From the NCBI RefSeq assembly GCF_002736105.1, contig NZ_CP024123.1:2286001-2350000 (forward strand): a DNA stretch of 64,000 nt, given 5' to 3'. Under the pieces are notes generated by a model. That model searched no databases and was not told where the DNA came from. It saw nothing but the letters and a program-made list of their open reading frames with translations. Each line of letters begins with the position of its first letter. Positions within the stretch are counted from its first letter, which is position 1. Source of the stretch: Solibacillus sp. R5-41. GTDB taxonomy: Bacteria; Bacillota; Bacilli; Bacillales_A; Planococcaceae. The position numbers were made by a program, and so were the translations under genes. This document shows positions 60,139 through 64,000 of this stretch, one piece after another.

Positions 60139-60438
60139 TTAATAAAACAATTTTTCCTTTGCCATTGAAATAGCACGCTTGCTTACTTCTAAACGGTCGC
60201 CATCTGCATTTACCTTTACGACTCCATTTACTTCATCAAAAATGGATTTGAGTTCAGCCTTCGTTTTGACACCAACCATAAGTGGGCCTTTACTCGGCGT
60301 AGCTCCCCCTATCTTATCTTCATTTGACGAAACGGCTTCATTACCTATTTTCGGAAATGGGATCGTTTGCTCTGGCTGTGTTTTGCGTCTTGTTTGATTA
60401 CTGAGCCCTGTACTGCCTGCCCCAACGGAACGAATCAT
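60139..60438 (-). CDS. Hypothetical protein
   Basis: 99 aa, hydrophilic. The N-terminal half is low-complexity (TGLSNQTRRKTQPEQ); the C-terminal half looks folded (VGVKTKAELKSIFDEVNGVVKV, then GDRLEVSKRAISMAKEKLFY). The family is not recognised. ATG 60438 has AAGGAG 8 nt upstream and overlaps the stop of a 46-aa membrane peptide gene by ATGA, so the two are coupled. Confidence 0.65.
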   Translation of the reverse strand: MIRSVGAGSTGLSNQTRRKTQPEQTIPFPKIGNEAVSSNEDKIGGATPSKGPLMVGVKTKAELKSIFDEVNGVVKVNADGDRLEVSKRAISMAKEKLFY

Positions 60439-60575
60439 TGTGAATCTCCTTCTTTCTTATGTTGCTCTATGTATTGCTGCTGTTTCACCTTATCTGCACG
60501 GATGTAAGTTACTTCTGCCTGTATGAGCATGTAAAGTACTAATCCTACTATGAGTGCTATTATAATTATACCCAA
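60435..60575 (-). CDS. Small membrane protein (46 aa)
   Basis: A TTG-started frame of 46 codons, ending TGA within the ATGA of the next gene. One hydrophobic stretch (about 2-19, GIIIIALIVGLVLYMLIQ) is followed by a polar tail with KVKQQQYIEQHKKEGDSQ. GAGGGTG lies about 4-5 nt before the TTG. It was found by the overlap with the gene at 60139-60438. The function is unknown; a small regulatory or anchor protein is possible. Confidence 0.6.
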   Translation of the reverse strand: MGIIIIALIVGLVLYMLIQAEVTYIRADKVKQQQYIEQHKKEGDSQ

Positions 60576-60699
60576 CTCACACCCTCTTCTCTACTATCGA
60601 AATTTCAAAAATAATAGTTTACTTCACGCCTTTTCCTTCATTCCGTTCTTAACTAGTGCGTAACCACCGATTGCAATGAGCACATTAATGGAAAGGTTT

Positions 60700-61023
60700 T
60701 TATAAATTTTTATCGCTTAATTGAAAATGAGTATCCCGAATGGCGTAGTATGTATAGTTTGCATAGCTATCTTGTAGGTGTAGCGGCATATAACCAAACA
60801 TCGGTTGATCATACTGCGGGTTAAATTGCCTCCCGTTAATTTCAATCCAAGCAATTTGATTTTCTTCCTGAAGATTCGTCAAGACCGCGCTCGTAAGCGA
60901 ACGATAATCTTCACTGTAATCGACCGTCAAAATGATTGGCTCAATTTCCTTCGACTTCGCATACCAAATGCTACCAATTTGAAGAATCGCAAGAAACGCT
61001 AATATTCCGGCAATTCTCTTCAA
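60700..61023 (-). CDS. Hypothetical exported protein
   Basis: 107 aa. One N-terminal hydrophobic segment (about 4-20) could be a signal anchor. The outside part has many Tyr and Asp residues (YSEDYRSLT, FNPQYDQPMFGYMP). The family is not recognised. TTG 61023 has GGGGGGAAGG immediately upstream. It follows the RNase H-like gene closely (21 nt), so the two are probably co-transcribed. Confidence 0.6.
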   Translation of the reverse strand: MKRIAGILAFLAILQIGSIWYAKSKEIEPIILTVDYSEDYRSLTSAVLTNLQEENQIAWIEINGRQFNPQYDQPMFGYMPLHLQDSYANYTYYAIRDTHFQLSDKNL

Positions 61024-61044
61024 AGCCTTCCCCCCAATGGATGC

Positions 61045-61707
61045 TTATTTTTTCCGAATTTCACGTTGCGCATGAATCGTCGTCCCTGCAAGTGCTTGAT
61101 TGGCTAGCTGATCTGCTTCGTCATTTTTCGCTCGTTCAATATGCGTATAAATTGGCTTAATTCCTAATTGTCCAAGCTTGTGTTCAATGCGATCCGCCCA
61201 TTTAGAAAGTGCGTTGTCTGTCACTGCCCATTCACCATTCAATTCCTTGATGACTACTAGTGAATCGCCAAAAATCGCCACTTCCTGATGATGCACACCA
61301 AGCTCGTCGAATAATTCCAAAGCAAAATAAAGGGCTGCATATTCCGCCTCATTATTAGAAACTAAATAGTCCGCTTGCTGATTGACTCTTAAGCGGTAAT
61401 TTTTCGCATTTTGCTGAAAATAAATGACTGCACCAAGTCCAGCGCGTTGTTCTTCACGATTAAAACCACCATCAAAATAAACAGCCACGTCATGCGGCTC
61501 CGTTTCCATTTCGGTTAAATACTTTTTCAATTCCTTCAATGTCCATGTACTATCCTGTTCATCCGTTAAAATCACTTGTTTGACCCGACCCGTTTTTTGC
61601 ATATCCTCAACAAGTGTATACACATGTGCAGCAGGTAACGGCTCACTTTTAAAAACAGTTTGCTGTTTTTTCGCAGATACATAATGCCATTCAATGGATA
61701 ATTTCAA
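61045..61707 (-). CDS. RNase H-like domain protein
   Basis: 220 aa. An N-terminal region (about 1-70) precedes an RNase H fold (about 74-215) with the acidic set: Asp in YFDGG (79), Glu in NNEAEY (122), Asp in IFGDS and Asp in KNDEADQLAN. It is similar in layout to the YpeP/RnhA-like family of Bacillus, which may cleave RNA-DNA hybrids; not all members are active. The ATG at 61707 has AAGGGGATGG upstream. It is upstream of the hypothetical exported protein. Confidence 0.8.
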   Translation of the reverse strand: MKLSIEWHYVSAKKQQTVFKSEPLPAAHVYTLVEDMQKTGRVKQVILTDEQDSTWTLKELKKYLTEMETEPHDVAVYFDGGFNREEQRAGLGAVIYFQQNAKNYRLRVNQQADYLVSNNEAEYAALYFALELFDELGVHHQEVAIFGDSLVVIKELNGEWAVTDNALSKWADRIEHKLGQLGIKPIYTHIERAKNDEADQLANQALAGTTIHAQREIRKK

Positions 61708-61780
61708 AATACCATCCCCTTACTCATTAATTTGGAAGAAATATCGAACATTGCCCCGCATGAAAGGTTCTTTCTGTATG

Positions 61781-61812
61781 AAAAAAGCCGTCTAAAATTA
61801 ACGGCTTTTTAC
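61781..61812 (-). terminator. Terminator of the CstR/CsoR-like gene
   Basis: AAAAAGCCGT (to 61791) pairs with ACGGCTTTTT (61801-61810). The stop codon lies in the loop. Confidence 0.8.
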
Positions 61813-62058
61813 TAATAAGTTTACGGCTTGTTGTATTGAATCATTCATTTTTTCTTCGTCGCCTTCGCTTTCACGTACACAGGTCACTAAATTTTCACTA
61901 ACAATGACACCAATTGTACGATCAACACCTGAACGGACTGCCGACAGCTGTGTAATAACATCTTTACACTCTTGCCCCTCTTCCATCATGCGCAGTATCC
62001 CTCGAATTTGACCTTCTATGCGTTTTAAACGACTTTTTGTTTTTGAATCGTATTCCAT
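61798..62058 (-). CDS. CsoR/CstR-family metal- or persulfide-sensing repressor
   Basis: 86 aa, the DUF156 all-helical family: SRLKRIEGQIRGILRMMEEGQECKDVITQLSAVR. Two cysteines sit at positions 31 and 60, and the residue before the second Cys that is His in copper CsoR is Asn here (SENLVTC). The Cys31/Cys60 pair without His is the pattern of persulfide sensors such as CstR. The promoter carries a palindromic site that may be its own operator. Its other targets are not in the window. Confidence 0.8.
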   Translation of the reverse strand: MEYDSKTKSRLKRIEGQIRGILRMMEEGQECKDVITQLSAVRSGVDRTIGVIVSENLVTCVRESEGDEEKMNDSIQQAVNLLVKSR

Positions 62059-62086
62059 TGTTTATCACTCCTTACCTATCACTATT

Positions 62087-62112
62087 ATTATACAGTATCC
62101 CCTAGAGGTATC
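62087..62112 (-). promoter_or_regulatory. Promoter -10 and candidate CsoR/CstR operator
   Basis: On the minus strand, GATACCTCTAGGGGATAC (62112-62095) is an imperfect palindrome with the short C/G runs typical of CsoR-family sites. TATAAT (62092-62087) follows directly, about 29 nt before the start codon. Binding there would block the promoter, so autoregulation is likely. Confidence 0.5.
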
Positions 62113-62516
62113 TAGTTAATTCTACTGATTTGTTGGGAATGCTTCGTAAACACAAAAATACAGCAAATAAAAGACAGCATCATGATGGAAAATAGTGGGA
62201 ATACAACGCTCAGCATTTCCTTACTAAAAAGTGGAACATTAAGCACAAACGAATAGATAAAGCCTTGTAAATAGACGAAAACAATAACAGTTATGAAAAA
62301 AATGCTACGCTTCAGTAACCCTTGGAGATAATAAACGAATAAATAAAACGGTAGACAAAATATACAATAGGTAGGGAAACCATAAAAAATAACGATGATA
62401 AACAATTCAAAGGGAAACGAATTAGCACCGCCCTTGCCAAAAAGCATTAAATAAATTGCCAATAGCCCGATTAAAAAAGGCAGAAGCGAAGAAATTAAAA
62501 CCTGTATCAGTCGCAT
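62112..62516 (-). CDS. Membrane protein of unknown function
   Basis: 134 aa with four hydrophobic segments (about 5-25, 35-60, 68-90 and 100-125) and few polar residues. The family is not recognised. The start has AAAGTAGGTG upstream. Its stop overlaps the candidate operator of the downstream CstR-like gene. Confidence 0.55.
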   Translation of the reverse strand: MRLIQVLISSLLPFLIGLLAIYLMLFGKGGANSFPFELFIIVIFYGFPTYCIFCLPFYLFVYYLQGLLKRSIFFITVIVFVYLQGFIYSFVLNVPLFSKEMLSVVFPLFSIMMLSFICCIFVFTKHSQQISRIN

Positions 62517-62606
62517 TCTATCACCTACTTTTTTCCTTTATTTTAACAAATTCAATTCAACTATACAAAAAACGACCGATGCGATATAGTACAGATGGTG
62601 ATGAAA

Positions 62607-63365
62607 ATGAAGCAAAAATTTTATGTTCAAAATGAAAAGATAATCGCAGGTATTACACTTAAGGATGCCGCATTCGCAGAACAAAATAATATGGCATTCA
62701 ATGTTTGCCAAAACAAAATCACGGTACTAGAAAATCGACAACAGCTTGCCGATGTGCTGCAAACGGATGTAAGCCAATTTGTTTGTGCTAACCAAACGCA
62801 TAGTGCCAATTTTTTAAAGGTGGAAAAACAGCATATCGGTTTGGGTGCTCATGATTATGAAAGCTCCGTTTTAAATACCGACGCCCTTTACACGTATGAA
62901 AAAGATACTGTCATTAGCAGTTTTACAGCAGATTGTGTACCCGTGCTCTTTTACAATCCGAAAATCGAATTAATTGGAGCAATTCACTCCGGCTGGCAAG
63001 GCTCTGTTAAGGAAATTACGCGCCATTTATTCGAGCACTTAAAGACGAATGAAGCTTGTCATATGAATGATTTACACGTTTTTATCGGTCCTGCACTCAG
63101 TCAGGAGAAATTCGAGGTGGACGCCGATGTGTATGAACAATTCAAAGCACTTGGCTATGCGGAGGATTTCATGTATTACAATGAGGCATCGAATAAATAT
63201 CATATTGACAACCAATTGACCGTGCAAAAGCAATGCGAATTAGCTGGTGTTCCCGCTGCCAATATCCAAATCGATCCGATGTGTACGTTTTTAAACGAAT
63301 CCGGTTTTTCCTATCGACAATCGAAACAAGCAGGACGCCATTTAAGCTTTATTATGCAAAAATAA
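62607..63365 (+). CDS. pgeF: PgeF/YlmD-family laccase-domain protein
   Basis: 252 aa. A multicopper oxidase-like fold (Cu-oxidase_4) with the metal site His in NQTHS, Cys in TADCVPVLFY and His in IGAIHSGWQG. The family includes peptidoglycan editing factor PgeF, which removes wrongly placed amino acids from muropeptides, and purine-nucleoside phosphorylase-like enzymes. The ATG at 62607 is chosen because GGTGATG precedes it; an ATG at 62595 is also in frame. It is not near the division genes where ylmD usually lies. Confidence 0.8.
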   Translation: MKQKFYVQNEKIIAGITLKDAAFAEQNNMAFNVCQNKITVLENRQQLADVLQTDVSQFVCANQTHSANFLKVEKQHIGLGAHDYESSVLNTDALYTYEKDTVISSFTADCVPVLFYNPKIELIGAIHSGWQGSVKEITRHLFEHLKTNEACHMNDLHVFIGPALSQEKFEVDADVYEQFKALGYAEDFMYYNEASNKYHIDNQLTVQKQCELAGVPAANIQIDPMCTFLNESGFSYRQSKQAGRHLSFIMQK

Positions 63366-63373
63366 CTAAAATG

Positions 63374-63414
63374 AAAATGCTATTTTGACCGCGGTCGGAA
63401 TAGCATTTTTTCTA
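63374..63414 (+). terminator. Terminator of pgeF
   Basis: AAAATGCTATTTTGACCG pairs with CGGTCGGAATAGCATTTT, followed by TTCTATTT. The outer stem is shared with the mscL terminator at 4921-4957. Confidence 0.85.
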
Positions 63415-63523
63415 TTTCGTATGGAATTCCCTCATACTTAAGGGAAATGAAGCTTAAATTTCCCAAAAACAGGAAACTTTCTTCACTCCTAATTCGTATT
63501 AATGATAAAGGGAGGGATTTTGC

Positions 63524-64000
63524 ATGAAGAAATGGCTGTTCTTTGCTTTTGGTATAACGGTTTTATGTGGCAGCGCTGTATACGTTTGGTTGGGGCATGA
63601 AATGGATCGTGGCGTCGAAAAAAAAGCAACGGGCGAAAATGAATACGTCATCATATTAGGGGCCAAAGTGAAACCTGGTGGTGTACCTTCATTGGCATTA
63701 GCGAACCGTTTACAAGTAGCAGCAGAATACTTACATAAGCATCCGCATGTTATCGCGGTCGTATCTGGCGGGCAAGGCGCGGATGAGGACCGCACAGAGG
63801 CATCAGTTATGAAAGACTATTTACTCGCAGAAGGCATTACTTCTGAGCGAATACTCGTGGAGGATGAAGCAACATCTACATACGAAAATTTACTTTATTC
63901 CAAACGATTATTGCCTGATGATGTAACTAATATCACAATTATTTCAAATGATTTCCACTTAAGACGTGCAAGTTATTTAGCTGAGAAGATTGGATTAGAA
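63524..64000 (+). CDS. YdcF/SanA-family DUF218 protein (partial, runs off the window)
   Basis: 159 codons are visible. An N-terminal membrane segment (about 4-23) is followed by the DUF218 domain: EYVIILGAKVKPGGVPSLALANRL, VVSGGQGADEDRTEA and the later HLRRASYL. In YdcF/SanA-type proteins this domain is implicated in envelope permeability or S-adenosylmethionine binding. The ATG at 63524 has AAGGGAGG about 7 nt upstream. The C-terminal end lies beyond 64000. Confidence 0.88.
   Translation, partial: MKKWLFFAFGITVLCGSAVYVWLGHEMDRGVEKKATGENEYVIILGAKVKPGGVPSLALANRLQVAAEYLHKHPHVIAVVSGGQGADEDRTEASVMKDYLLAEGITSERILVEDEATSTYENLLYSKRLLPDDVTNITIISNDFHLRRASYLAEKIGLE

Overview
The window is low-GC Gram-positive (Bacillota, Bacillales) chromosome. 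Ribosome binding sites are strong AGGAGG types, TTG and GTG starts are common, and the genes include Bacillus-type metIC, ccdA/ccdC, yheHI, yhaQP, the mhqR regulon and the YvrJ/DUF2922/DUF1659 small-protein cassette. An SLH-anchored amidase and the overall gene style suggest Planococcaceae (Lysinibacillus/Solibacillus-like); this is inferred from gene content, not from a marker gene. No rRNA, tRNA, CRISPR array, prophage or complete insertion sequence was seen.

Layout. 1-10.4 kb: end of a TrkA-C-like gene; a structured leader followed by an opuA-type glycine betaine operon; a lytic transglycosylase; mscL; a HAD phosphatase; a tandem acetyltransferase; and a four-gene opuC-type osmoprotectant operon. 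Import systems and the MscL release valve together form an osmotic-stress region. 10.5-20 kb: metI and a frameshifted metC, cydDC, and a quinone/aromatic detoxification operon (mhqR-like repressor with its palindromic operator, ring-cleaving dioxygenase, flavin monooxygenase, FMN reductase). 20-32 kb: envelope proteins of unknown role, rhodanese, copCD, Sco1, ccdA/ccdC with a deleted ccdB, and the small YvrJ/DUF2922/DUF1659 genes; copper handling, thiol redox and cytochrome assembly cluster here. 32-40 kb: RarD, an atypical SDR, an M20 amidohydrolase, PadR-DUF2812, and remnants including the tail of a Baeyer-Villiger monooxygenase. 40-50.3 kb: heterodimeric exporter YheIH, a Na+-efflux-like ABC pair, an SLH/SH3/amidase wall hydrolase, and a secreted protein with a duplicated domain. 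50.6-64 kb: EamA exporter, ECF sigma/anti-sigma pair, GNAT, GrpB, DUF2975-HTH pair, aspA with a structured leader, degV, several hypotheticals, an RNase H-like protein, a CstR/CsoR repressor with a probable self-operator, a PgeF-family protein and the start of a YdcF-family gene.

The most interesting signal is a roughly 185-250 nt structured element present in three clear copies: 345-597 (+), 33166-32983 (-) and 51731-51543 (-). The copies are diverged in sequence, yet helices are kept by compensatory changes. One copy is the leader of opuA, one the leader of rarD, and one begins inside the stop codon of an anti-sigma-like gene. I do not recognise it as a known RNA family. It may be a structured RNA, a non-autonomous mobile repeat, or both.
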